Assembly: GCF_003473485.1 (NCBI RefSeq) | Contig: NC_053048.1 | Span: 43,024,755 to 43,088,754, forward strand | DNA from: Medicago truncatula | Taxonomy: Eukaryota > Streptophyta > Magnoliopsida > Fabales > Fabaceae | Length of the DNA stretch: 64,000 nt | Direction of reading: 5' to 3' | Part shown: positions 1 through 11,788 of the stretch, in pieces | How the letters are laid out: each line of letters opens with the position of its first letter | How positions within the stretch are numbered: position 1 is the first letter of the stretch | The notes under the pieces: generated by a model | The model's database searches: none | Seen by the model: only the letters and a program-made list of their open reading frames with translations | What the model was told of the DNA's origin: nothing | Program-made: the position numbers and the translations under genes

Positions 1-264
1 AACCTAATCTCTTACTTATAAATCTTAACCCGTCTCGCTATACTTAATCTATTATGTTACGTTACTTATAAATGTTAATCCATCTCGCTATACTTAACCT
101 AATTTTTCCCCCACACTTTTGCATTTAATGTTTATCTAAAGTAAAATAAAATTATGTTCCTAATTATATGCTGTTTTTTTGGAAAGAAATAGCCGTTAAT
201 CCATCTCGTTATACTTAACCTAATCTCTTACTTATAAATGATAACATGTCTTGCTATACTTAAC
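1..264. repeat. Short dispersed/tandem repeat block
   Basis: A unit of about 45 bp, roughly 'cttataaatgttaatccatctcgctatactt', appears at least four times in variant form near 14-48, 63-100, 190-222 and 230-262. Spacing is irregular and copies differ by point changes. No coding potential is seen. The unit belongs to no family I can name; it may be a decayed tandem repeat or the edge of a larger element cut by the window start. Confidence 0.5.
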
Positions 265-734
265 CAGGGACAGAGCCAGAAAAATTTATGAAGGGGGTGA
301 AAATATAAGACATGATAAATAAGATAAACAATAACAAATATCTACTACTAAATCTTGAGGTGTAGCGGTACTTGAAATTTTTAGAAATTGGAACTTTAGA
401 ATATAATTGTTTTTGAATGTATGATTTAGGGTATCTCTATCACCCCTAATTTCCCAAACGTTGTTGGCTTCTACTTGGAAATAGGAATAAAATTTAATAG
501 ACTGATCAATTCAATATGCTATATTTATTATTATAAAAAAATATGAGTGGATGGTAAGAAAAAAGAGAATATGAGTGGACCTTTAATTAAAAAAAATAAA
601 ATTTATTATAAGTGAATCAAGTGGATATGAAAGCATGGGTGGCGAACGGTTAATATGCACATGAGTCATATAGGGGCCTATATATTTCATGGGTGGCGGC
701 TGCCCCTTTTCATTAGTACCTAGCTCCGTCCTTG
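265..734. mobile_element. hAT-type MITE, 470 bp
   Basis: The ends are imperfect inverted repeats: CAGGGACAGAGC on the left, and CAAGGACGGAGC when the right end is read in reverse. They are flanked by near-identical 8-bp duplications, TACTTAAC at 257-264 and TACTTACC at 735-742. An 8-bp duplication with a CAGGG-like terminus is characteristic of the hAT superfamily. The interior is AT-rich and has no transposase, so it is non-autonomous. The 7/8 match of the duplications suggests an old insertion. Confidence 0.6.
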
Positions 735-1437
735 TACTTACCTATAATGTTACGTTACAGTATCAAGGACGATGTCATAGAAAATTATGTTATGGTACAG
801 TACCAACGTCTATGCTTCTTAATATTATGAAATATTATATGACAATCATGACATTCATCTAAACTATTTTGTTACCTATTACCGTCAAATATTACCTTTC
901 ATATGACTCGTGCGTTAGCACGGGTCGATGGTAACAGACGCTAAGATAATCTAAATAAAGTATGAGTTAAACTTCTTAAAATTATACAACGAATTAAAAT
1001 TATATAAAGTATGAGTAAACTTCTTAAATGTATAGATAGTCTAAATGTTTTCTTTCAGATGAGATAATTGGAGGTGGACAAAAAGAGGTGTAGAGGAGTG
1101 TGTATATGAGAAAACCTGGAGGTGTAAAAATAATCTCTTTAATTAACTTTCCATCGGCCCTAACCTATGATTGGATCCACAAAGGATTTATCGTCATTCT
1201 CGCTTTGGAAAATTTTCATAGGTGCACCCCACATCTAATACTCCTACACCTACATTTTTCAACCTCTTCCTCCAGCTCCTAAATCTTCTTTATTCTCTTG
1301 TCGTCCTCCTAGTCCAGCCATCTCATCCTCCTTCTGATTGCCAGCTTCAACAAGATACCATAAATACATGTTTAAAATTAATATTTGTATGAACTAGTTT
1401 ATGACTGGAAGCAAAGCACATACTAATTAGTCAAACA
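735..1437. other. Gene-free AT-rich sequence
   Basis: No supported gene. One short hairpin-like stretch is seen near 905-925 (gtgcgttagcac). A 60-codon open frame at 1100-1282 is low-complexity at its end, has no recognisable domain, and is treated as chance. Confidence 0.5.
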
Positions 1438-1575
1438 AGGTGGATGGGTAGCTCACTTGGTTGAGCTAGGGGATTAAAAGTGTTAAAAGATTTAAATGTC
1501 TATGGTTCAAATTCGAATCATTGCAAGGAAGAAAAATGCTAACATAATAATTAACGCACTGACATTTGCCATTTA
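1438..1575 (+). mobile_element. tRNA-derived SINE-like copy
   Basis: A pol III A-box-like stretch (TAGCTCACTTGG, about 1449-1460) is followed about 50 bp later by a B-box-like stretch (GGTTCAAATTCGAAT, about 1504-1518). The tail is AT-rich. The spacing and boxes resemble a tRNA-derived SINE; the sequence does not fold as a true tRNA. Ends and target duplication are not clear. The copy at 42.5 kb has a similar layout. Confidence 0.5.
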
Positions 1576-2528
1576 AAAAAACTAATTAGTCAAACAACTT
1601 AATCATAACACCATTCATGTATTATTGCATATTTTATGCAACAAACTTACAAAAGATATATTCAAGTCAAGTCTTGGTTAACAAGTGTCCTAAGAGATTT
1701 GATTAAAAATTTATAAGGTAACTCTTTTTTGAGAACACAAGTGAAATATTTGTCAATGTAGTAAACACACCATTTCTCCATACAAACTTACCTCTTTTAG
1801 CTTCTTAAACAACACCTTAGGATTACTTGTTAGCATTTTCCATATTTCAAAAGTTTAAACTCCCAAGTCTGACATTAACAAAAGAACACAGAATACATTT
1901 ACTTAAGTATATAACCCTACCAGTTTTAAACAAAATTATCTCTTCTACTATTTTTCCTCATATATAGTATAGATTTTTTCATTTCATTAATGTTAAGAGT
2001 TTAGCTTTTATATTTACCTGACAATTCTTAACCCAGCACAAAATCTGCAAATCAATTCCACTTTCCAAAGCATCACATTTATACAGTAATTCACAACCAT
2101 AAATAACAAACAAACAAGTTTTCATTCTTTATATCGAGATTCAAAGTTTAACAAGCAATACATATACACCCGCCACCTAACCAATAACAACAAGGAAAAA
2201 GAAAACCACACCTTTAAAATACAAACATGACAAAATCAAAGAATAGAACCTGTCCACTGTCTTTGTTGCTACAACAATATGTGTGAACATTACAAGAGGA
2301 AGAGACACCATCAATTTAAACAGAGAAACTATAAATCAATCTCCACACTAACCATAACTACTTCCATTATAGGACAAAACCAAAATGTTATGCATAGGAA
2401 TCCAAGTATGGTATATACCAAAAAAAACCACACCATTCAACAGATAACTGCATTTCAACACAACTCAAGAAAGGTATATTCGGATGCCCATAAGCAGCAT
2501 ATGTGTCACTCATCGTATGTCGGAGTGT

Positions 2529-5500
2529 CTAGAACAAATCCACTTTTCTTTTCAGCATATCTTGCTTCCATCTTGGTAACTTAGTGAATGCTTCTTTTTT
2601 CATTGCAAATACAGTTTCAAACTCTTCGTCTGACAGATACGTCTATGTAACATCAAATAGACAAGAAAAGGGAAACATGTTAACATCACTACAGAACATT
2701 TAATCAAACCCTATCATATTAAATAGCTCAGTTACATGCAAAACATGGACTAACCTCCCTGCGTTTAAGATCAACTCCAGAGAGATCACTCCCAGATTTA
2801 GCCTTTAATTGCTCATAAGTGAAGACACTTTGACTATTTTGATTATCATTTCCATCCTCCACATTTTCTTGTTTTGATTCTGAATTTCCATTGCTACCAG
2901 TTTCAGAAACAAGCTCTTCTGTCTCCTTGGTTTCTGTAACTTCTTCACGGCCTTCCGATTCAGAAGGGACACTTTCACTTTTAGCATCTGCAGCAAGAAA
3001 TCAAACATGTCAAAGGATCAGAAAGAACACAATTGACTTATATAATATAAGAGCTATATTTCTCACCTAAAGTGCTACCTTCCACAACAGGACTACTGCT
3101 TGCCACGGGAGAACTGTCAGGTGATGATTTTTTCTTTTCAGCAGTAAGAACATTAGAAAGAGCGGCTACTGCTGCTGCTCTTTGCGATCCTTGACCTCTT
3201 GGAGATCGCCTAGGTGTAACTGCTTTAGTTCCGGACGATGAACTAAATGCAGAGTTTAAGGCAGCTAAAGCTTCAGCCCTTTGCCTGTGTCCTCCTTGGT
3301 TTAAGTTATTCAATTTATCCTGTAGCAGTAAGAGTAGACAATATTAGAAGGAAGCACTAATTTCTTCTTTTCTGTTTTTAACCATCAGCTATGGTCCAAT
3401 TAAATATTCTAATGTCATTTAAAAATCAGTGCTTCAGTAGCCTTCTAGGTTTCAAAGAATGTCCCCTAAAATCTGACATTTACACAAATTTTTAACACAT
3501 CCAAGAGAAGTTTTGGTCAACCGCTGGAGCATATTCCAAAATGCGTTCAATGCCACTACAATAAATTTATTAGTGCAATTTCTCCCAACAAATAAGGATG
3601 GCGAGCATTCATTTAAAAAATTGAAGGGATGTGTATGGGCTACTTAAATATACATTACGGGGCAAGGTGACTGTGATTTCCCAACAAAAAGGAATACGGT
3701 ATATATTTGATTTAACGCCTTGTATTAACATGTGATAATCAAGTTGCCATACCGGACTAGGAGATGCCTCAGGAGATGAATTGAATGCATTATTTAAGGC
3801 AGCCAAAGCTTCTGCTCTTTGTCTTGGTCCTCCCCCTTGACTTGATCCATTAGATTTTTCCTGTCAAAAGATTCAGCAAAGTCTAGTTAAGCATAAAGAG
3901 CTACAAGCGAGAAACCTTGTAAATAAGAAACAAGAATCGTAAATAGATCGGGACACTTAAACTACACCAAATGATATAAGAAAATCAGGATTAACATAAA
4001 TTAATACTGTAGAAGGAATCAAAACTCTATGTTTTAGTGTAAACTAGAAAAAAAAGAGTCATTTCTATAAGTAATTTAAATTATGTAGCATAGTCATATT
4101 TATTGCAATTCTTATATGATCTTTACAGATGTTGATATTTTTACCAGATTTACTTGACTTTTATTCTTGGCAAAATCATTACATTATAGAAGAGAAGTAG
4201 AAAAGGCAGGTTTTCAAATAAAAAAAAATGATTAATCATCATCAAAAGAGCACATGACATCAAAGCCAATGACAAGAACAAAAGAAGTGAACATTAGTTA
4301 CTTAATGCTTCTAAATTTTTCTCCCAATTTGAAAGTCCCATGTCACATAATTATGAAAAAAGCACTGAACTGTACAACATTATTGTAAGAAAGATGAATG
4401 GAGCTAAAGCAGCATGACATGAATTACAATATTCACTGTTGAATCTAAGCAATACATTGTTCACGATGTAAGTTCACTTTCTACTGTTGCTTTTAACACA
4501 ACGAAATTGTAAGATTTTGCAAGGTTCAATAGCCACGATTTTTTCTATCAAATTAACATGTCAGGTTTTTACCTCTACAGAATGACCAATTCCAAACAGT
4601 AATGCAAGCTTTTTCGTGAATGAGTTTCCTTGAACCTGCATTTTATCACAAATAAATTGAATGCATAATCAGTACGCAGCCAATAACGGGCCTTTAGGTT
4701 TAAAGAAATATTTTGTTTCCATATTTTAAATTCACTAATAACTACAAAAATGTCATCTCGTTTTCACTTTGCTTCTTGTTATCAAAGATTTTATCAGGAA
4801 CCAGAAGAAACAATTTAGCCTTATTACATCTGATACACTTTATATATGTAAATGTACTAATAGCCCTCATTAGCACTGTTTCATATTTATAATCGGACCT
4901 TCAATAGTTGTTTTTTAAAGATAGAAACTGTAGTCTAAAACTTCAAAATTGTTGTCATCTATATTTGACGACAATATGTTTCTCCTAAACCTACCAATTA
5001 GCAGACAATTGGAAAATTATTTCATAAAAAAATGAGAAAAAGAAAAGGGAGCTCCTTGATGTTTTAGCACATACTGTAGCTTTTGCATGATCCCAAGTAA
5101 AGTATGTTGTGAAAAAGCAAGGTTCATTCCCTTCTGTTACTTTATATAGCGGTACATGAGGAGATAGTCCATCCAGAGATCCAGCCTTCTCTATGTATTT
5201 CTGGGGGAAATTTTCCAATATACGTCAAGAATATCAAGCAAAATAAAGTATGAGAAGCATAAGTTCCGATCTGTTGAGCATGCTTACCTGCGCAATTTCA
5301 AAAGCATTTTGCTTTTCTTTTGGATCCACACACTGACCAATCCAAACAAACACTTCTGCATGCGTATCAAGTATGAGGATATCCTCTGTTAAAAGATCAT
5401 CCTGTGAAAAGTTGTAAACCTCCTCTATCTGAAGAGTAAAAATATAAAATTAGATTATAGACATTGATAACTCCTAGCAATAGTCTGAAAATTTAAAAAT

Positions 5501-8500
5501 GGAAGTTGCAGTCACAAACTCACCTGTAACTTTCCAGCTGCAAAGAGATGCACAAAATTAATGAAGGTCAGAAGAACATTCAATTATCAGTAAACAAAGA
5601 TATACTATTTTATAAAAATATTTTATAATACAGAGAAGTAAAATTACAAAGAAATACCTTTATTTAATGAGAAAGTGAACAAATGCGGGTCTCTGACAAT
5701 GTCATTAGTGACTTTTTTGCTAGTGAAACTTTGTTTTCCTCCAACAGCAAACCAGAAAGTTGAGGTTTCTGTTCCTTCTTTAGAATACTTTAAAGCAATT
5801 CCGGGCTGCACACGGATGTGTAACATGTTAACAAATAGAGAAATATTATTTGGACAGCAAAATTGTTGACCAACACTACACACACACACATGGTGTAACA
5901 TGTTTGTTTAATTTAGTGGATGATCTAAAATTCAGGGACTTTATTAGTATTATTAGAAAAAAGGTGAATATAAAACTAAGGAGAAAAGTCCTACAAAATA
6001 GAAAGGAGGAAAGAGAGGAGGAAAAAACATGTAAGCTACCCTTAAAAATTCAGCAACTTTTGCTGCAAGCTGCTGCTGCTCAACAGAAGATTGGTTGCCA
6101 TGCCAAGTAAAAACTGTTGAGCCAGATTGCAGAAGAAAACACTCGGTAGAATTCAATGATGCTGCCACCTGAACAATAAAAGCATAACTTTGGTCAAGTA
6201 GTAGAGAAAAAAGCCCTAGCCACATAACCAAGGGGGACAAAAAAGGAATAATTTAATGGATACTTACTGCATCAACTTGCATTGTTTTGCTATTATGAAT
6301 TGCTGTTCCAGAAATCCGAATAAGAGCGATACTCTCTGCTGTGTATGTCTCATCTGGTAAACCTTTATCTGCAATTAATTTTTTGTAGCCAGAGCTCACG
6401 CCACCCTGAAAAAAACACAAGTCAGCTAAATTAATGAACTTCACACAATCTATACATGTTGGGTACGGCTCAGTGGTAATCTTGTAAACTGGACTATAGT
6501 ATTCAAACCCAAAGTGTAATCTTTAACCCTAAGCTTGAATGCAGCTACTCTGCAGACGGAGACGTATACACATTCAGCCGAACTTCGTGATCAAATTTTA
6601 TGTGTTCTCTATTTGCGTTTTTTCGTATTTTATCTTTTGAACCAGGGTTTCTGTTCCAACATTACTCAAAATAGCATTGGATTTTGCAAATGATACCTTG
6701 AGGACCACCATAGGTTGGAAGAGAGCAACAAATTGTGGTGATTCTTTACCATCAAATATGCGACCCTGAAAGAAGAATAAAAACAATAATTTTACAGAGT
6801 TTCAAAGTTACATTCCGAATTTGAAGAAATACACATTTCAATACCTGAACAGGTCTACCCTTTAGTGAGTTGGACATTGTAGTAGCCAACCGAGTAGCCA
6901 TCTTTTGGTCCTCCTGAAAAAGGAATCATAAACAAATCAATTTCTATATAGTCATAAATACATACATAAAAACTCCAAGCAACTAAAATGAGTAGCCACA
7001 GAAGTTATGAAAATTCAAGGAAACTTCATGTATTTTGTATGTTACATTTTTTTTGGTGGACTTGTGTATTTTTATGTTGCATTACCTCAATGCTGTTTTT
7101 TCCAAACCAACTGCACAAGAAGTAGTCTTCCTTCCTCTCACCAGAGTGGTAAGTGTACAACACTATGTAACAATCTCCACTGTAAAATTTACCAACATCC
7201 TCCTTAGGTAATGGAGTTTTCGCACTTCCATTGATTATCCATACCTGAAAACATTAAATAATATTAAATATTGACTGGTATTAATTCATTTGAGCCAAGA
7301 AACTAATTATTTATTATTAATAAAATCACCTCCAATTTTCCACCTCCTTCAAGCAAAGGTGGAATCTCCTCATTAACTGGAGTACTTTTTGCCGCTCCCT
7401 TGACACCCATACCTTGTTGCTTCAGCAAAGCTAGGAGTACGAAGAAAAAAAAAATATCAAATTAAGCTAGAGTTTTACAAAAAAAAAAGGTCTGTCTGGG
7501 TCTAAACTGTGACATCAAAGTTTTTTACGTCTTTGCAACCGCGACTGAGGCAACATTAGCTGCAATTGACACGGTTTTCCGCAAGACCACAACAGTTACT
7601 GTGACCGCAATTTAAAACTATTAGAAGTGAGAATAAATGGTGTGCACCTGCAACTTTTCCTCTTCCTTCTTCAGCACCAGCAGTATTAGCAGATCCTGAT
7701 GGCCAAGAATCAAAGTTGGATTTAAATGAATGTGTCTCATAACCTTGAATAACCCTTGTTATCCTTGTAGCTTTTGGCCTTTTTTGACTTGCAACAAAGT
7801 CCTGAGAAATTACTAAAAATCAACGACTCTACTTTGAATCATTCGTATTAAGAAGATATATTCTGCAATATGGAATTACCTCAGCAGCGGTACATGCTGC
7901 TTTCCTTTCATCTACTTGTGTTACCCGGCCAACCCAGACAAATACCTCAGCACCACAGTCCAATAAATAGCATTTGTTGTTCTCCAACAGTGACTTTGAA
8001 AGTTCACCTTCTACTGGCTTGACCTCACCATCGGCAATACTGTAACCACATTTTCATAATCATATATACCCTCTTGATCAAGAAATATAAATGCACAGTG
8101 CACACATCATATAAGGCGCAGAAAAATAAAACATAAACTTCAAAAGAGTTTGTTATACCTCTAAAAGTATTAAGTAGGAAAAAATAAATGAAACAAGAAA
8201 GACAACTTCACCTTCAGATGGAATGAGAAGAATTCAAAATCTCCATCTCCTTATGTGTATGTAACACCAACATTTCTAATATATATACCAATATATCTTA
8301 TGAGAAGAATTCAAAAACCCTAAATGTATATATACTAACATATCTCATTAACATTTAATATTCTAGGTGAATGGTGGGAATCTTATGGTAGTGCTTTGCC
8401 AACTTTGCAAAATTTGGCTATTCGTGTCTTAAGCCAAACTTGCGGTGCCTCAGGCTGTGAACGAAGTTGGAGTCTATTTGAGAACCTTCATTCAAATAAA

Positions 8501-9602
8501 AGAAATAGGTTGGAGCATCAAAGGCTAGTTGATCTTGTCTTTGTTCATTGCAACTTTAGGTCGATGCAAAGGTATTGTTATGTTTATTCTTGATTGACTA
8601 TTTTAACTTTCTATATATACAAATATATGTGTTAGGTTTTATGATACTGATATATGATATGAGCAAATTAATTAACTTAGGATTCATCTGAGGCATCAAG
8701 ATTATGACCCTATCAATTTTGAAACACTCGATAACCATTCTAATTGGGTATTAGAGGAGTCACCGCAATTCAACTTGATATTACAGCAGGTTTTAATTAT
8801 GTTATCAGTGGGGTTCATTGAAGCTGCTGCCAGTGGCAAGCTGCTATTACCGGCCACCAACTTAAAAGTATCCCCACACAAGCAATGTAGTCAGGAACGA
8901 GTTCCTACGTAGGATCGGTTGGCCGGTGAAAGAATGTAAACACGAGGAACGTAACACGGTTCGTAAGTAGGATTGATAGGTTGTCGATAGAATTGAGAGA
9001 AATATATAGGGAAAATAGAGGAAAAACAGGGGAGCCAAGCATAAAAACAGAGATATTAGAGGAAAAACAGAGGAACCAAGCAATAAAACAGAGGAAAAAA
9101 CGGCAAAAAACAGAGGAAACAGAGCAAAACAGAGAAAACATGGTTCGTAAGTAGGATCGAAGCACGGTCGAGGTGCTGTGGCACGTAAGATCGTGCGATC
9201 CTACGTGCTGGGACTCGTTCCTGACTACCTTGCACACAAGGGTCACGGAAAAGAGATGTTGAAGCACTTGAACATCTCTTTTCATAGACCCTTATTATCA
9301 TATCTACTGTTTTCGTCTCTACCGTTTACAGCTGCCAGCTACTGCTTTCACACATGTGGTCGTGGCCGAATAATTTTTGGCTACCTCTTCCGGTAAAAGC
9401 ACCACAATCAAGAGTGGAACCACCCGATATGTCCAACCTTGGAGTTTTGCTTCAGAGATGAAGTCGCTACGTTTTCTATCACTGCGACCGATGCTATCAA
9501 CCGTGCGTGGAGGCATCCTCGGCGTTATCTCCGTCCTTGTTACAACCTTGTTTTGGAGTTTCAGAACAAAGTTTCCTATGCAAACAACCATTTTCCTACA
9601 TA

Positions 9603-9653
<51 letters not shown>

Positions 9654-11788
9654 TTGCAAGCTACTCACATTTACTGTACTTCATACCGCGCTTTTCCTTT
9701 CCCTTGGTGTGTTTCTCTCCGCGCCCAATTGTTAATTAAACAGCCGAACCTTCTTCAGTGAAACCCTTTCCCAGTAATCACCACAGCGACCTCAGAATTC
9801 CTCCCATCTTTGCTACAGTCACCTACGGCCACAACTTCACGGCCACAGCTTTTGACTTTGGGACAAAGACACTTATATGTTGAGAAATTTTTATTAGAGA
9901 CTGAGTAGTGGTTCAACTAGAGGTCCACTAGTTCTACCGATATCCCAATGACTCGGTGTCTTAACCGAGTCAATGACCGGTCCAAAATTAATACCGTTGC
10001 CCAAATGTACATATCTCAAAACAAACATCCACTGTCTAAAATGAAAAAAGAAATCAAATTTGAAGCAATGCAAGAAAAAGGGGAAAAGGGAGGATAAGCA
10101 TGAAAATCACATTAGAGAAATACACTCCTACAGTCAGTGTTGACCCAACAAATTATTAATAGCTGACAAATTCCTCTCTTATGGATTTATCTTACCGTTA
10201 GGTTATCTTTTCGAAACAAGTGATTAGGGAAGAAAAGTTCAGGGTGGAGGGGAGTGACCAGAATGAAATCAACATACCTGTAAAGTTGAGCAGGAATGGT
10301 CTCTGGAACAATATCATCTTCACTGATTACCTTCTTCCCAATTGGAGCAAAACCGCCAAAGAGGACCCAAAATTCACCTGAGTCTGACTCAGTATCCAAC
10401 TTTCCATCATCTGCAATGTGGAATACATTTTTTAGTTTCAAAGAAATCAAAATACATATGTGAAGAACAGACATACAAAATTATATAACAGGCTTTTCAG
10501 CAACTAATAGGAAAACATGTGCCTTGTGTCCTTACCAACAATTGCAACACTGCATGTCCCTTCATGATACTTTTCCTTCAACAACTGAATAACTTCCAAA
10601 GCCTTGGCTCTTTCCTGAATATTGGAATTGGCTCCATTGAATTGAAAAATCTTATCCTGAGTGTCTAAGATGAATACATCATCATGATTCAGTGAAGACC
10701 GTGCAAAAGGGATCTGCACAACGAAGATGTAAAATCACATTTGTAGCCAATGAATGTGCACTAAATTCAAGAAGTTAATGAATAGAGAACACCATGCCTG
10801 TTTTATTCTGACAACTCGTTTTCCTTTGCATACATACAAACGTGTTTCAAACTCTTCTTCTTCTGGTTTTTTGAAACCAGATGCAACACCGCCTTCTAAT
10901 GGTATAATACATGGCTTAAAGTATGACAAAAACTTGTCAGATTCATGCCCTTGGATTTCCCTCCACTGTACTGCACGTCCTCCAAGGGCTGCATCAAGTT
11001 CAATAGTTTTAATGGCAGCAGTTCCAGCCTCATCCTACAAGGAAAAAATCACACCATCAATAAGGATTATTGTTACAAGGTTCAACAGTTCAGTTAATTC
11101 CTCACTTTGAGGGGGGATGAATAAGACAAGCGTCAAGTTGAGATAGGGAAGGTTGAAGTCCAAACTAACCTGACTTGTATCCTTTCCAATCCAGAAGTGA
11201 ATATCAAACAAATAACTGCCTCCTTTGCCTTGTGTTGTCTGCAAATGAAATTAGTCAACACTTGTCCATCAAAAAGTTGAAGCTACTTTCTTTATTATAC
11301 TGGTTATTTGCTTTGATCTATAGCCTAAACAGAACAAAGATTAACTGATTCCAAATCATTTATTCTCTAGTGTCTTCAAACAGTGACAAAGTTAGCAATG
11401 TATAAACAAATGCCATGTAATATTGGATACAATGTGCACCTGCAAGATGATGTAAGAATCTCCCATGTAGAATTTCCCATGATCAGATTTGGGCAATGGA
11501 ACTGGCTGAAAGTTCTCAATCCTCCATATGTCAGTCCCTCTACAAAGAAGTTAAGTCTAAAACCCTTCATGTAGATAACATATCAAACATATAAAAATAT
11601 AATTAGGAACACTAATGCCTATAGTTGAGTATCATCAGTACCATTTTTTATTTGATCCCTATCGAAAAATATAAATGAAGAAATGTTAATTTTCACATGT
11701 TCTTTTATAAATCACCCTTATATTAAGGATACACTTTTTGGCCTACTCCTTGGAATGCTGGTTCCAACACTTTTGTAGCGCTAGACAT
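2529..11788 (-). CDS. Villin (gelsolin-family actin-bundling protein), 983 aa
   Basis: Actin filament bundling, capping and severing protein of the plant cytoskeleton. Coding exons, in gene order: 11733-11788, 11440-11539, 11170-11238, 10798-11034, 10536-10713, 10278-10410, 7880-8039, 7648-7801, 7330-7430, 7086-7244, 6845-6913, 6697-6765, 6268-6405, 6040-6168, 5658-5805, 5524-5537, 5288-5428, 5075-5200, 4573-4635, 3753-3860, 3067-3319, 2755-2987, 2529-2642. They sum to 2952 nt, exactly 984 codons with the stop. The protein starts [17 protein letters not shown] and has six gelsolin-like repeats (e.g. [47 protein letters not shown]). A low-complexity linker rich in [10 protein letters not shown] copies follows, then a C-terminal headpiece ([19 protein letters not shown] ... 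[16 protein letters not shown]). Length and order fit Arabidopsis VLN2/VLN3-type villins; I do not pick one. Unusual points are a GC donor on intron 4 and a 14-nt microexon. Intron 6 holds a hAT fragment. Confidence 0.95.
8366..8800 (+). mobile_element. hAT transposase C-terminal fragment in villin intron 6
   Basis: Two exon-like pieces on the plus strand encode the hAT dimerisation region. The first reads [19 protein letters not shown], then a [13 protein letters not shown] segment, then [13 protein letters not shown]. After a short intron-like gap, the second reads [12 protein letters not shown] ... [10 protein letters not shown]. The CERSW...LHSNKRNRL pattern is the hallmark of the hAT family C-terminus. 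No upstream transposase (zinc-finger BED or catalytic region) is present, so this is a 3' remnant. It lies antisense to villin inside a 2.2-kb intron. Confidence 0.75.
8884..9235. repeat. Inverted repeat with GTAGGATCG-type motifs
   Basis: The segment near 8884-8918 (GTAGTCAGGAACGAG then ACGTAGGATCG) recurs in reverse complement near 9192-9232. Between them lie further copies of the core motif, CGTAAGTAGGAT, at about 8960 and 9147. Clusters of short repeated motifs near the end of an element are typical of hAT subterminal regions, and this block follows the hAT transposase remnant directly. Assignment to the same element is inferred. Confidence 0.5.
9606..9651. repeat. (CT)n microsatellite in villin intron 6
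   Basis: About 23 uninterrupted CT units. Three overlapping open frames here are artefacts of the repeat. Confidence 0.9.

Noticed and set aside
1-264. Telomere-like or CRISPR-like array
   Set aside because: The unit is irregular, variable and AT-rich; there are no uniform spacers and no telomere repeat, and the context is a plant nuclear genome.
901-930. Hairpin 'gtgcgttagcac' as a Helitron 3' end
   Set aside because: No CTRR terminus after the hairpin and no TC start upstream could be tied to it.
9377-9761. Overlapping open frames across the (CT)n repeat
   Set aside because: They exist because CT repeats have no stops (LSLSLS runs); no domain and no codon bias.
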